Part shown: piece by piece, positions 21,840 through 31,631 of the stretch
Numbering within the stretch: the first letter of the stretch is position 1
Layout of the letters: each line of letters opens with the position of its first letter
NCBI GenBank assembly: GCA_004764695.1
Contig: SMSO01000014.1
Span: 6,438,029-6,502,028 of the forward strand
Direction of reading: 5' to 3'
DNA: 64,000 nt
Source of the DNA: Schizochytrium sp. TIO01
Lineage: Eukaryota > Sar > Bigyra > Thraustochytrida > Thraustochytriidae
The notes under the pieces: generated by a model
What the model was told of the DNA's origin: nothing
Database searches by the model: none
What the model saw: only the letters and a program-made list of their open reading frames with translations
Translations under genes and position numbers: made by a program

Positions 21840-24419
21840 ATGAAGAGCGTCAGCAGCATTATGATGCGTAACGCCGGTGCCCGCCGTCGCGTGGCCCGTG
21901 CCGCTCAGCAGCAGCAGCGTCGCAACTTGCAGACGCAGACCCGCTCTAGCCCCAAGAATGTCTTCGTGCAGAGCTCCAAGGGCATGCAGATGCAGCGTCT
22001 TCGCAACGCAACTGTGCAAATGGCCCAGCGCGGATTCGCGACAACCATTGTGAAGGAGGTCATGCCTGAGATCCTCCGCTCCGTTTCCGAGACTGAGGAG
22101 GTCGAGTACTACCTCGACAAGTTCTCCAAGTTCGAGGGTTCTGCCTTCGCCGTGATCAAGGTTGGAGGTGACGTTGTCGAGTACGAGCTCGATGACCTCG
22201 TCCAGACTTGCTCCATCCTTCACAAGGCCGGTCTTAAGCCGGTTGTTATCCACGGCGGTGGCCCTCAGATGAACGACGAGCTCGCTCGCAAGGGTGTCGA
22301 GCCGCAATACATCAACGGTAGCCGTGTCACTGACGAGGCCACCCTCGAGGTCGCACAGCGCATTTTCACTGAGCTCAACGAGCGCGTCGTCAAGGCCATG
22401 CAGAAGGCTGGCGTCAACGCCGAGGCCTTCCCCACCGGTGTTTTCCACGCCGAGGTTACCAAGCCTGAGCTAGGCTTTGTGGGAGCCGTCCAGGGCGTCT
22501 TCGACACCGAGATCAAGAAGGCTCTCGAAAACAACGTTGTGCCCGTGCTCACTTCCCTCGGTACCTCCAAGGAGGGCCAGGTGCTCAACATCAACGCCGA
22601 TGTTGCCGCCAGGGATCTCGTCCATTCCCTCCAGCCCATGAGAGTCATGTTCGCAAGCTCCAAGGGTGGTTGGCTCGACGAGGATACCAAGAAGGTTGTC
22701 AGCATTGTTGACATGGCCAACGAGTACGAGGCACTCGCTTCGATTGACTACACCGGCCGCCAGGGTACTTTGCTCAAGCTCAACGAGATCAAGCTCATCC
22801 TCGACGGTGTGCCCAGTAGCACCGCCGTAGCTATCACCGGCGCTGACACCATGATCAAGGAGCTCTTCACCCACAAGGGAGCCGGATCTCTCTTTGTCAA
22901 GGGCATTCCTGTCCACGTGCTTGAAGGAGACGCAGCTACGCCGTTGCTCTCTCCTCTGCCCAAGGGCGACGCCGTCGTTGAGAAGACCTACATCTACGGT
23001 CCCTCACCTGATAAGGCCTACGCTGCTGGACGTATCGTGCGTCTGCCGAAGCTCGGAGATGATCTCCCCCCGGTGCTCAACGAGATTGTTCTTTCCCCCC
23101 AGCACAATGGTAACGGCTACGAATCTGTGATCTGGAAGTCCATGCAGCGTGACTACGACAGTCTCGCGTGGACCTGGACTGTTGAGGAGGCTCGCCAGGG
23201 TGCTATCAAGGCCAACACTGCTGCTGCCGATGGCACCCTCTGCCACTGGGCTAGCGACTCGAACGTGGCCTGGTACAACAGAGGACACCCGCTCAAGGGT
23301 TGGTCTGCGGACAAGGCGCCCCGTCTCATCATTGAGCCTCCCCAGACCAAGGCTGTGAAGTACTCTCACCACTACACCCCTAACGAGAACCCGGTCAAGG
23401 TTGGTCTCCTCGGAGCCCGTGGATACGTCGGACGCGAGTTTGTCAAGCTTCTCACTGACCACCCCAACATGGAGCTTACTGTCGCAAGCTCTAGAGCTCT
23501 CGCTGGACAGCGTGTCATTGACTGCTTCGGCCTTGACAAGACCGCAGCTGTGCGTGGAGTAGCAGACACCCTCCGCTTCAACGCTCTTGAGCCGGAAGAC
23601 CTCCCCAACGACGACGAGGCCCGCGATGTTGACATCTGGGTTCTTGCTCTCCCTAACGGACTTGCACCGCGCTTTGTCGAATCTCTCGAGAAGATGTCCC
23701 CCAACTCCACCATGATTGATCTTGGAGCTGACTACCGCTTCGACGATACTTGGACTTACGGTATGCCGGAGCGCCCCGGTGCGCGCGAGTCCCTCAAGGG
23801 ATCCAAGCGTATCTCGAACCCTGGATGCTACGCCTCTGCCCTTCAGCTTGCTCTCATGCCTGTTCTCCAGCCCATGTCCAACGGCCTCCTTAAGCTCAAG
23901 GAGGGCACCGTACCCAGCTCCTTTGGAGTCTCCGGATACTCTGGTGCTGGTACCTCCCCCAGCGACAAGAACGACCCCCAGGTTCTTAAGGATAACATGC
24001 TCCCGTACTCCCTTGTTAACCACATGCACGAGCGCGAGTGCACCAAGCACCTTGGTTCCCAGGTCGCCTTTATGCCCCACGTTGCCTCTTGGTTCCAAGG
24101 TATTCACATGACCACCACTGTCCACATTGAGCCCACTGCTAGTGGAAAGTTCCCGTCCGCTGAGGCAATCCGTGAAGAGTTTGCCGAGTACTACAAGGGT
24201 GAGCCCCTCGTAAAGATCAGCAAGGAGGCGCCCACCGTTCGCGAAACTATGTTCCGCCACCACGGTGCCGTCGGTGGCTTCACCATCGACCCTGAGACCG
24301 GCCGCCTTGTCATCATCTCTGCTGTCGACAACCTCAACCTTGGTGCCGCCACCCACGCTTGCCAGAACCTCAACATTGCACTCGGCTTTGATGAGCTTGC
24401 TGGCATTGACCTCGACTAA
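21840..24419 (+). CDS. ARG5,6: Mitochondrial acetylglutamate kinase / N-acetyl-gamma-glutamyl-phosphate reductase fusion
   Basis: An 859-residue bifunctional enzyme for the second and third steps of the acetylated arginine/ornithine pathway: N-acetylglutamate to its 5-phosphate, then NADPH reduction to the semialdehyde. The ATG at 21840 has a strong ACC context. Residues 1-75 are Arg/Gln/Ser-rich with few acidic residues, a typical mitochondrial presequence. The ArgB kinase domain (about 85-345) shows VIKVGGD with Lys107 and VIHGGGPQ. A degenerate DUF619/GNAT-like middle part follows (about 350-500). The ArgC domain (522-859) has GLLGARGYVGRE for the dinucleotide fold and the catalytic Cys663 in NPGCYAS. 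This is the fungal Arg5,6 order, in which the precursor is cleaved in two in mitochondria; whether that happens here is unknown. Strong C-ending codon bias suggests high expression. The CPS gene lies tail-to-tail downstream. Confidence 0.93.
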   Translation: MKSVSSIMMRNAGARRRVARAAQQQQRRNLQTQTRSSPKNVFVQSSKGMQMQRLRNATVQMAQRGFATTIVKEVMPEILRSVSETEEVEYYLDKFSKFEGSAFAVIKVGGDVVEYELDDLVQTCSILHKAGLKPVVIHGGGPQMNDELARKGVEPQYINGSRVTDEATLEVAQRIFTELNERVVKAMQKAGVNAEAFPTGVFHAEVTKPELGFVGAVQGVFDTEIKKALENNVVPVLTSLGTSKEGQVLNINADVAARDLVHSLQPMRVMFASSKGGWLDEDTKKVVSIVDMANEYEALASIDYTGRQGTLLKLNEIKLILDGVPSSTAVAITGADTMIKELFTHKGAGSLFVKGIPVHVLEGDAATPLLSPLPKGDAVVEKTYIYGPSPDKAYAAGRIVRLPKLGDDLPPVLNEIVLSPQHNGNGYESVIWKSMQRDYDSLAWTWTVEEARQGAIKANTAAADGTLCHWASDSNVAWYNRGHPLKGWSADKAPRLIIEPPQTKAVKYSHHYTPNENPVKVGLLGARGYVGREFVKLLTDHPNMELTVASSRALAGQRVIDCFGLDKTAAVRGVADTLRFNALEPEDLPNDDEARDVDIWVLALPNGLAPRFVESLEKMSPNSTMIDLGADYRFDDTWTYGMPERPGARESLKGSKRISNPGCYASALQLALMPVLQPMSNGLLKLKEGTVPSSFGVSGYSGAGTSPSDKNDPQVLKDNMLPYSLVNHMHERECTKHLGSQVAFMPHVASWFQGIHMTTTVHIEPTASGKFPSAEAIREEFAEYYKGEPLVKISKEAPTVRETMFRHHGAVGGFTIDPETGRLVIISAVDNLNLGAATHACQNLNIALGFDELAGIDLD

Positions 24420-27053
24420 TTTATTTAATCAGCTCCAGCCATTCACTATGAGCAGTTACGCAACACTTAATGGAAGCACAACACACACAATCCCTAAGTG
24501 TTGCAGTTTTGCAAACTGGTGAATCTACAGCTACTGATAGCTACTACTACCTGACTGATTATTTAGACCAGATCTTAACCCAAAATGCACTCGTACGAGA
24601 CTCTAAGACACGGGATATTCTTTCCTCGTATAATATGAAAAGTACATTATACGGCGGGAGGACTGTTATCTTCACTATCCTAAGTCCGTGCCTGTTGGCG
24701 TCTTCACAGCTTTCCTTACAATTCCGAGGATAGTGAACTTGCGCCGCACACCTCGCACGATGATGACCACACGGCAACACGCAACATATATCTTTTTGTT
24801 GTTGCAAAGATTGTACTCATGCACATTCATCTCTTCATTTACTCCACAACATCAACCTTCATTACTTACTTTTTTATCGTAACAAAGTATCATTTAGCCC
24901 TTTTATGATTTTTGTCCTCACTCCTCTTATTCAGAACTAATTCTGAAAGAACATACACCAAGCTTATCCATCTTTTCCTTTTAGAGTCTACCCCAGACGA
25001 TATGTAGATTGTGTTCGCCCGATTTCCGTGCCTATGTCCGTCGCATGAATTATAATGAGTTTCGATTGCATGCTTATCTGGAGAGCTTCCTTGGACCCGA
25101 CTTTACCAAACGGCTTTCTTCTTGTGCTTAGATACTGAGGCTTTTTCTCATGTCCGTACTTTAGTTCCAAGCTCGCGTCATGATCAGAAACCCACTCAAC
25201 TGTTCGTATTGCTCGGACTCTCGGTTTGGAGTGCTGTCTATTTCTACAAAATCCTCCTCACGCCCACAGCAAATAAGTTTTTACCTCCCTCACATTGCTT
25301 TGGTGTTGCGCTGGTTGCGCCAGTTGCGCAACCCACGTTCGCTGATCTCGTCAGTTCAGACTTGTTTTCTCGATCCCATTCACTTTCCAGTCTGATGAGT
25401 TGAGCGACAGTAACATAAATGTGCGCGTGAGGTAACAAAAGCACAACTCCATCACTAATTAGAATACGCTGCTTTTCAATACTTTCGATGACGCCCTGAG
25501 AAGGGTACAGTAACAATGTCTTTGGGCGAGGAACAATTAATTTCTTGAACAATAAATTAAACGAAGTTGCTTCTTTGCTTTTGTCTTCAAACCTGCCTTA
25601 TCACTTAGTTTATCATATCATGGAAGAAAGATAGAAAGAAAGAAAGGAAAACTGCGGAGCCTCATCAGTGTTCGATAACTCGCTTCTTTTTTTTTCCTTC
25701 TTCTTTTTTGATGATCGAAGCACATAAGAGAAATTGTAGCCAGCAGTGAGTTGCGCACAGACTCTGTACGGGACTGAACTAACACCTAAAATGTGAGCAG
25801 AGTACCCTTGCCTAGAAGGCAAAAAGCGAACTGAGAACTGTCACAAGGGTATAATCGTCATTTTACTTATTTAATTAAAATAAAAAATAGTAATTTAATT
25901 TATTATTAGAAGGTAACAATGAAGAAGATCAGAATCTCAGGCTAGGGTTAGGGATAAAACGTAGCGCTGCGGCCGCGCAAAGTGCAAGAGTACAGTTTCT
26001 CCTTTTTCTATAAAGTTGCAACACGATAGTATTCTTCGTTAAACGCGCATTATCAATGGTAAACATCTCCCTTAGACGGAGGACTTCTGCTATATTCCCT
26101 CGTTAGGTTTCAGCTTTAAATAACAGCTTATAGTCAGTCTTCAGAAAACACCAACAAAGCCCGCGCCGAGTTTTTTGGATGAGAGATTTCGCTCTGCTCG
26201 AAGATTTGCATTCCAAATGCAGGGTTGCGTCAAAGTACATTAATAAGTCAAAATACCAAGCAAGCTGTCATTTTCTCAATTTCCATGCTTTCTTTTCCAA
26301 ATTGATACTTCTATCTTAGTAACTCCGTTTAAAAAAAATGAGCATCAGTTCACCTCGCTAACTGATTCCCTGATTAAAAACCGAACTCAACAGAGGCATA
26401 AAAAGACAACCAAAACACAAAAGATGAGATTACAAAGAATAAGATAATAAGACAATAGAAGAAATACGAAGAAGAACGAAAGAAAATGGATATGTTTGAT
26501 GTTGTAAAGACAAAAAAAGTTGAGTAATGAGATAAAGATGAAAAACATAAGATGCAGTGAAAAGTAGATAGAAAAGGGGAATGTCGATAGAGATATGGTA
26601 GTATGCTCAAATCAGTGGCAATGCTGCGTTGGTCACACGAAAAAGGCCAAACGCTGAGAGTACACGCGCATAGTCGTTATCCGTCTGACAGGACAAGCGA
26701 AGCAACAAAAGGGGGTTTGGGGTATATTATGATGTATGTTGTTGTTGATGATTTTTCTTTTGCGAGAGAATGAAGGATGAGGTTGGGGCTTTTTGTTGAT
26801 TGTGTTGTGCAATGGCGGTCGTCATCGTCTTAGGGTATCACTTAATTCAATTCACGAGAAGAACCTCAAATCACGGCATCATGTTAGAACTGCGAGGTGT
26901 GTTATAGGACGAAACACGAAAGTAAGATTTCTTGCTATGGGAAGAGACAGCTTTAACAACATAAAGAGGAAGAAGAAGACATGTCAATCAGACAGGTGCT
27001 ATCCTTTCCACTTTGCGTCGCTGAAGTGTTTTCAAAAACAAAAAACAAGACAC
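24420..27053. other. Shared 3' intergenic region of the two arginine genes
   Basis: Both flanking genes end into this 2.6-kb AT-rich spacer, which should hold both poly-A regions. No supported gene. It lacks long microsatellites, unlike the tracts on either side. Confidence 0.55.
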
Positions 27054-30000
27054 TTACTTGCGAGCAGCGGCCTCAGCCTCGTAGTACTCCTTGAGCGTGA
27101 GGGGCTCCATCTCGAGCTCACCCTTGGAGAGCTTGAGGTAGCACTCGGCAAGCATGCCAGCAACCTGGGGGTTGGTCACAAGCTGGGTGCCGTAGTCAAC
27201 TGCCAAACGACGGACCTTGTAGTTGGTCTCAGTACGGAGGGACTCGTTGTTGGAGAACATCCAGACCTGGTCGAGCTCACCCTCCTGCACAAAGGTGTCA
27301 AGGCAGGGGACCTTGCCGGTCTCCTCCCAGTGGAGCTCGGTAACCGGGATGTTGTTGGCCTCGCAGAAGCGGGCGGTCTTCTCCGTGGCAAAAATGGTGT
27401 AGCCAGCCTCGATGAGCTTCTCCAAGCTGGGCTTGAAGTCCTTCTGGAGGCGGTCCTGGATGGATACAAGGATGTTCTTGCGCTCCGGGATGGTGTAGGC
27501 AAGGGTAGAGAGAGTGGACTTGAGGAAGGCCTCGTGCACGTCCTTACCGTAGCAAGCGACCTCACCAGTAGAAGCCATCTCGACACCAAGCTTGGGGTCA
27601 GCACCGGCAAGACGCTTGAAAGAGAACTGAGGGACCTTGGTACCGACGTAGGTGGTCGGGGCGGCGCCCTTGCCACCGAGACCGAGGTCCTTCTCGGCAA
27701 GCCACTCGGGCTGGCCAGCACCGACCATGGCCATGGTGGCAATCTCAATGAAGTCAGCACCAACGGTCTTGGACGAGAACGGGAACGAACGAGAAGCACG
27801 GATGTTAGCCTCAATAATCTTCACGGAGCCATCAGGGCTAGCAATGAGCTGCTGGTTGAAGGGACCAGTGATGTTGAAGGCCTTGGCAATGCGGCGAGTG
27901 GTCTCGCGGCACTTCTCAAGGACCTCCTCGGAGAGGGTCTGGGGCGGGAGCATAAGGTGAGCGTCACCGGAGTGAACACCGGCGTTCTCAACGTGCTCAG
28001 AGATGGCGTGGGCAATGACCTCACCGTTCTCAGCGACGGCATCAACATCAATCTCGCGAGCGTTCTCAATGAAAGCAGTAAGAACAACAGGGTGGTCACG
28101 GGAGACCTCACCGGCACGCTGGAGGTTCTTGGAGAGCTCAGCAGCGTTGTAGGCGACGCTCATGGCGGCACCGGAGAGCACGTAAGAGGGGCGAACGAGA
28201 ACGGGGTAGCCAACCTTGTCAGCAAAGGCGAAGGCATCCTCGGGGGTGGTGAGGCGAGACCACTGGGGCTGGTCAATGCCAAACTTGTCACAGACGCTGG
28301 AGAACTTATCACGGTCCTCAGCAGAGTCAATCATGATGGGAGAGGTACCAGCAATCTTCACACCGTAGTTGTGCATGGGGAGGGCAATGTTGTTCGGGAG
28401 CTGGCCACCAACAGACACGATGGCCTGGTCACAGCCCTCGAGCTCATAGATATCGAGGACACGCTCGAGAGAAAGCTCCTCAAAGTAGAGCTTGTCACAC
28501 TCGTCGAAGTCAGTGGATACAGTCTCCGGGTTGTAGTTGATCATGACGCTCTTCTTGCCAAGCTTGCGGAGGGTGCGGATGGCGGACACAGAGCACCAAT
28601 CGAACTCAACACTGGAACCGATACGGTAGACACCAGATCCGAGGACCATGGTTCCGTTGTCGTCAAAGGAAACGTCAGACTCATCACCGTTGTAAGTGGT
28701 GTACAGGTAGTTGGTGGCGGCGGGGGCCTCACCAGCGACGGTATCAATCTGCTTGACAACGGGCATGATACCCATGGCCTTACGGGCAGCACGGACGGAG
28801 AGCTCGTCACTGTTGACGCGGGCAGCGATCTGGCGATCAGAGAAACCAGACTTCTTTGCCTGAAGGAGGAGGGTGGAGTTGAGACGGTCAAGGCTGCCAG
28901 CCTGGGTCATCATGTGGTCAAGCTGACACAAACGGTACAGCTTGTAGAGGAACCAGGTGTCAATGTCGGTGTGCTTGTTGACACGTTCAACAGACCATCC
29001 AAGCTCCATCATGGCGTAGGCAATAGCGTACGGGCGCACATCAGAGGGCTGCTCGAGCTCCTCGATGAGCTCAGCCTCGGTGGCGGGCGGCTTGTACATG
29101 TGGGTGTGCGGCTGGAAGCCCTCAATAGAGGGGTCGACCATACGCATGGCCTTCTGGAGAGACTCCTCCCAGGAGCGGCCGATACCCATGACCTCACCGA
29201 CGGACTTCATGGCAGATCCGATCTTGCGGGAAACAAGGTCGAACTTGGTCATATCCCAACGGGGGATCTTGGTCACCACGTAATCGAGAGAAGGCTCGAA
29301 GCAGGCAGTGGTGCGCTTGGTGACCTGGTTGGTGATGTCCGGGAGCTGGATACCAAGAGAGAGCTTGGCAGCCACGAAGGCAAGAGGGTAACCAGTGGCC
29401 TTGGAGGCAAGGGCAGAGGAACGGGAAAGACGCGGGTTAACCTCAATAATAGCGTACTCGTCAGAGTGCGGGTTGAGGGCGTACTGAATGTTGCACTCAC
29501 CAATGATGCCAAGGTGCTTGACAGTCTTGATGGCGGTGTCACGGAGCATCTGGTAATCGAAGTTGGAGAGGGTCTGGGACGGGGCGACGACAATGGAATC
29601 ACCGGTGTGGATACCGAGAGGATCAAAGTTCTCCATGTTACACACGGTGATGCAGTTGTCGGCGGCGTCACGAACAACCTCGTACTCAACCTCCTTCCAG
29701 CCGAGCATGGACTTCTCGACGAGAATCTGGGGGGAGGTGGAGAAGGCCTTGCGCGCCATCTCGCGGAGGTGGGCCTCATCCTTACAGATACCAGATCCGA
29801 GACCACCAAGGGCGAATGCGGAACGGATCATGCAGGGGAAGCCAACCTTGTGGGCAGCAACAACAGCATCATCGATGGAGGTGACAGCAAAGGACGGGGC
29901 AAGCTTCTCGTTAATCTCATTGAGCTTGTCAGAGAAGATACCGCGATCCTCAGTGGCAATGATAGACTCAACAGAGGTACCAAGAACCTTGACATCGTAC

Positions 30001-31631
30001 TTGGAAAGGATACCCTTCTCGTACAGTTCAACACCGACGTTAAGTGCGGTCTGGCCACCCATGGAAAGAATGAGACCGTCGGGTTGCTCACGCTTGATGA
30101 CCTCCTCGACAAAGTCAAGAGTCACAGGCAAGAAGTAAACGGTATCAGCCTGGGAAGCACCCTCAAGGTTGGTCTGCACAGAGGCAATGTTGGGGTTCAT
30201 GAGGACAGTCTTGATACCCTCCTCCTGGAGAGACTTGATGGCCTGGTTACCGGAGTAGTCGAACTCACCGGCCTGACCAATGGAAAGACCACCAGAGCCG
30301 AGAAGGAGAACCTTCTTGGCCTGAACACGAGTGTCAGGAACCTTGCGGGCGTCAAAGATGGCACCGACAGAGGACTTACCGTCCTTGACCATGTTGACGA
30401 AGTCATCAAAGAGGAACTCAGTGTCAGTGGGACCTCCCTTGGCCTCAGGGTGGAACTGAGCCGTGAAGTAGGGCTTGGTCTTGTGCATGATACCCTCGTT
30501 GGTGCCGTCGTTACGGTTGACGAAGAGGGGTTCCCAGTCCTCCGGAAGAGTCTCAGTGCGGATGGCGTAGCCGTGGTTCTGCGGGGTGATGAAGCACTGG
30601 CCGGTGCGGAGGTTGAGCACAGGCTGGTTAGCACCACGGTTACCGAAGCTCATCTTGTAGGTCTCAGCACCGGCGGCGAGAGCAGTGAGCTGGTTACCCA
30701 TACAGATACCAAAGATGGGCTTGTCGTATCCAGACTGAAGGACTTGGCGGAGGTTGTCGATAGCCTCAGTGGCCATGATGGGATCTCCGGGACCGTTGGA
30801 AAGGAAGAGACCATCAAACTCATCGAGGTTCTGGGCGAAGGGGAAGTTGTGGGGCACACGGTGGAGCTCAACACCACGACGCACAAGGTTGCGGATGATG
30901 TTGTTCTTGATACCGCAGTCAAGAGCAAGAAGCTTGACAGGGTTGCCAGCACCGTAAACGATGCGGTCAGTGCACGAAACCTCCTCAATGAGGTTGCGGG
31001 CATTGATGTCAACAAACTCAAGCTCGTTGTGGCCAGGGGGCTTGTAAGCCGGGTCGAACTCGATCTTGGCCTTCATGCTACCACGGTCACGGATCTTCTT
31101 GGTAAGAAGACGGGTGTCAATGCCGTAGAGACCAGGGATCTTCTCCTCGCGGAGCCAAGAGCTGAGGCTGCGGCCAGACTCCCAGTTGCTGAAGTGGTGA
31201 GAGTAGTCGCTGACGAGGAAGGCACCGGCGTGAATTTGGTCGCTCTCAAAGTGCTGGGGAAGACCAAACTCGTCAACGGCGCCCTTGTTGGGGACACCGT
31301 AGTTACCAACCAGGGGGTAGGTGCTCACAAGGAGCTGGCCGCGGTACGAGGGGTCAGTGAGGGCCTCGGGGTAGCCAACCATGGCGGTGTTGAAGACAAC
31401 CTCACCGGCGACGCTCTCTTCGTGACCAAAGGAAACACCAGTGAAGCGGGAACCGTCCTCAAGCACGAGGGTGGCGGTGCGAGCACCACCAGAGCCCATG
31501 CTGGAGCCTACGAAGCCGCGGGGAGCGGCAGGCTTGCTGAGGTCGCTGGTGCCCTTCTTGGCGTTAGACGAAAGCTTGCGCACGGCATCCTTGTTGGTGG
31601 CCACGCGGCGAGCTCCCTTAAGACTCCACAT
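27054..31631 (-). CDS. CPS: Mitochondrial carbamoyl-phosphate synthetase, single chain, glutamine-dependent type
   Basis: A 1525-residue fused enzyme making carbamoyl phosphate from glutamine or ammonia, bicarbonate and two ATP. The ATG at 31631 (MWSLKGARRVATNKD) opens a basic presequence; an upstream TTG in frame is ignored. The small-subunit domain is followed by a class I glutaminase with Cys310 in FGICMGNQ and His394/Glu396 in QFHPEAKGG, so the triad is intact. Two ATP-grasp halves follow (GSGGLSIGQAGEFDYSG near 450, GSGVYRIGSSVEFDW near 970), then the methylglyoxal-synthase-like regulatory domain (from about 1390). There is no dihydroorotase or aspartate transcarbamylase part, so this is not CAD. 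In animal CPS I the glutaminase Cys is lost; here it is kept, as in CPS III. Codon bias matches the ArgB-ArgC gene. Start, frame and length are consistent throughout. Confidence 0.95.
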   Translation of the reverse strand: MWSLKGARRVATNKDAVRKLSSNAKKGTSDLSKPAAPRGFVGSSMGSGGARTATLVLEDGSRFTGVSFGHEESVAGEVVFNTAMVGYPEALTDPSYRGQLLVSTYPLVGNYGVPNKGAVDEFGLPQHFESDQIHAGAFLVSDYSHHFSNWESGRSLSSWLREEKIPGLYGIDTRLLTKKIRDRGSMKAKIEFDPAYKPPGHNELEFVDINARNLIEEVSCTDRIVYGAGNPVKLLALDCGIKNNIIRNLVRRGVELHRVPHNFPFAQNLDEFDGLFLSNGPGDPIMATEAIDNLRQVLQSGYDKPIFGICMGNQLTALAAGAETYKMSFGNRGANQPVLNLRTGQCFITPQNHGYAIRTETLPEDWEPLFVNRNDGTNEGIMHKTKPYFTAQFHPEAKGGPTDTEFLFDDFVNMVKDGKSSVGAIFDARKVPDTRVQAKKVLLLGSGGLSIGQAGEFDYSGNQAIKSLQEEGIKTVLMNPNIASVQTNLEGASQADTVYFLPVTLDFVEEVIKREQPDGLILSMGGQTALNVGVELYEKGILSKYDVKVLGTSVESIIATEDRGIFSDKLNEINEKLAPSFAVTSIDDAVVAAHKVGFPCMIRSAFALGGLGSGICKDEAHLREMARKAFSTSPQILVEKSMLGWKEVEYEVVRDAADNCITVCNMENFDPLGIHTGDSIVVAPSQTLSNFDYQMLRDTAIKTVKHLGIIGECNIQYALNPHSDEYAIIEVNPRLSRSSALASKATGYPLAFVAAKLSLGIQLPDITNQVTKRTTACFEPSLDYVVTKIPRWDMTKFDLVSRKIGSAMKSVGEVMGIGRSWEESLQKAMRMVDPSIEGFQPHTHMYKPPATEAELIEELEQPSDVRPYAIAYAMMELGWSVERVNKHTDIDTWFLYKLYRLCQLDHMMTQAGSLDRLNSTLLLQAKKSGFSDRQIAARVNSDELSVRAARKAMGIMPVVKQIDTVAGEAPAATNYLYTTYNGDESDVSFDDNGTMVLGSGVYRIGSSVEFDWCSVSAIRTLRKLGKKSVMINYNPETVSTDFDECDKLYFEELSLERVLDIYELEGCDQAIVSVGGQLPNNIALPMHNYGVKIAGTSPIMIDSAEDRDKFSSVCDKFGIDQPQWSRLTTPEDAFAFADKVGYPVLVRPSYVLSGAAMSVAYNAAELSKNLQRAGEVSRDHPVVLTAFIENAREIDVDAVAENGEVIAHAISEHVENAGVHSGDAHLMLPPQTLSEEVLEKCRETTRRIAKAFNITGPFNQQLIASPDGSVKIIEANIRASRSFPFSSKTVGADFIEIATMAMVGAGQPEWLAEKDLGLGGKGAAPTTYVGTKVPQFSFKRLAGADPKLGVEMASTGEVACYGKDVHEAFLKSTLSTLAYTIPERKNILVSIQDRLQKDFKPSLEKLIEAGYTIFATEKTARFCEANNIPVTELHWEETGKVPCLDTFVQEGELDQVWMFSNNESLRTETNYKVRRLAVDYGTQLVTNPQVAGMLAECYLKLSKGELEMEPLTLKEYYEAEAAARK

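Noticed and set aside
23004-24356. A 450-codon minus-strand open frame over the ArgC half
   Set aside because: Same cause; the plus-strand enzyme motifs are decisive.
25935-25960. TTAGGG-like sequence (CTAGGGTTAGGG)
   Set aside because: Fewer than two units, in the middle of an intergenic region; not a telomere tract.
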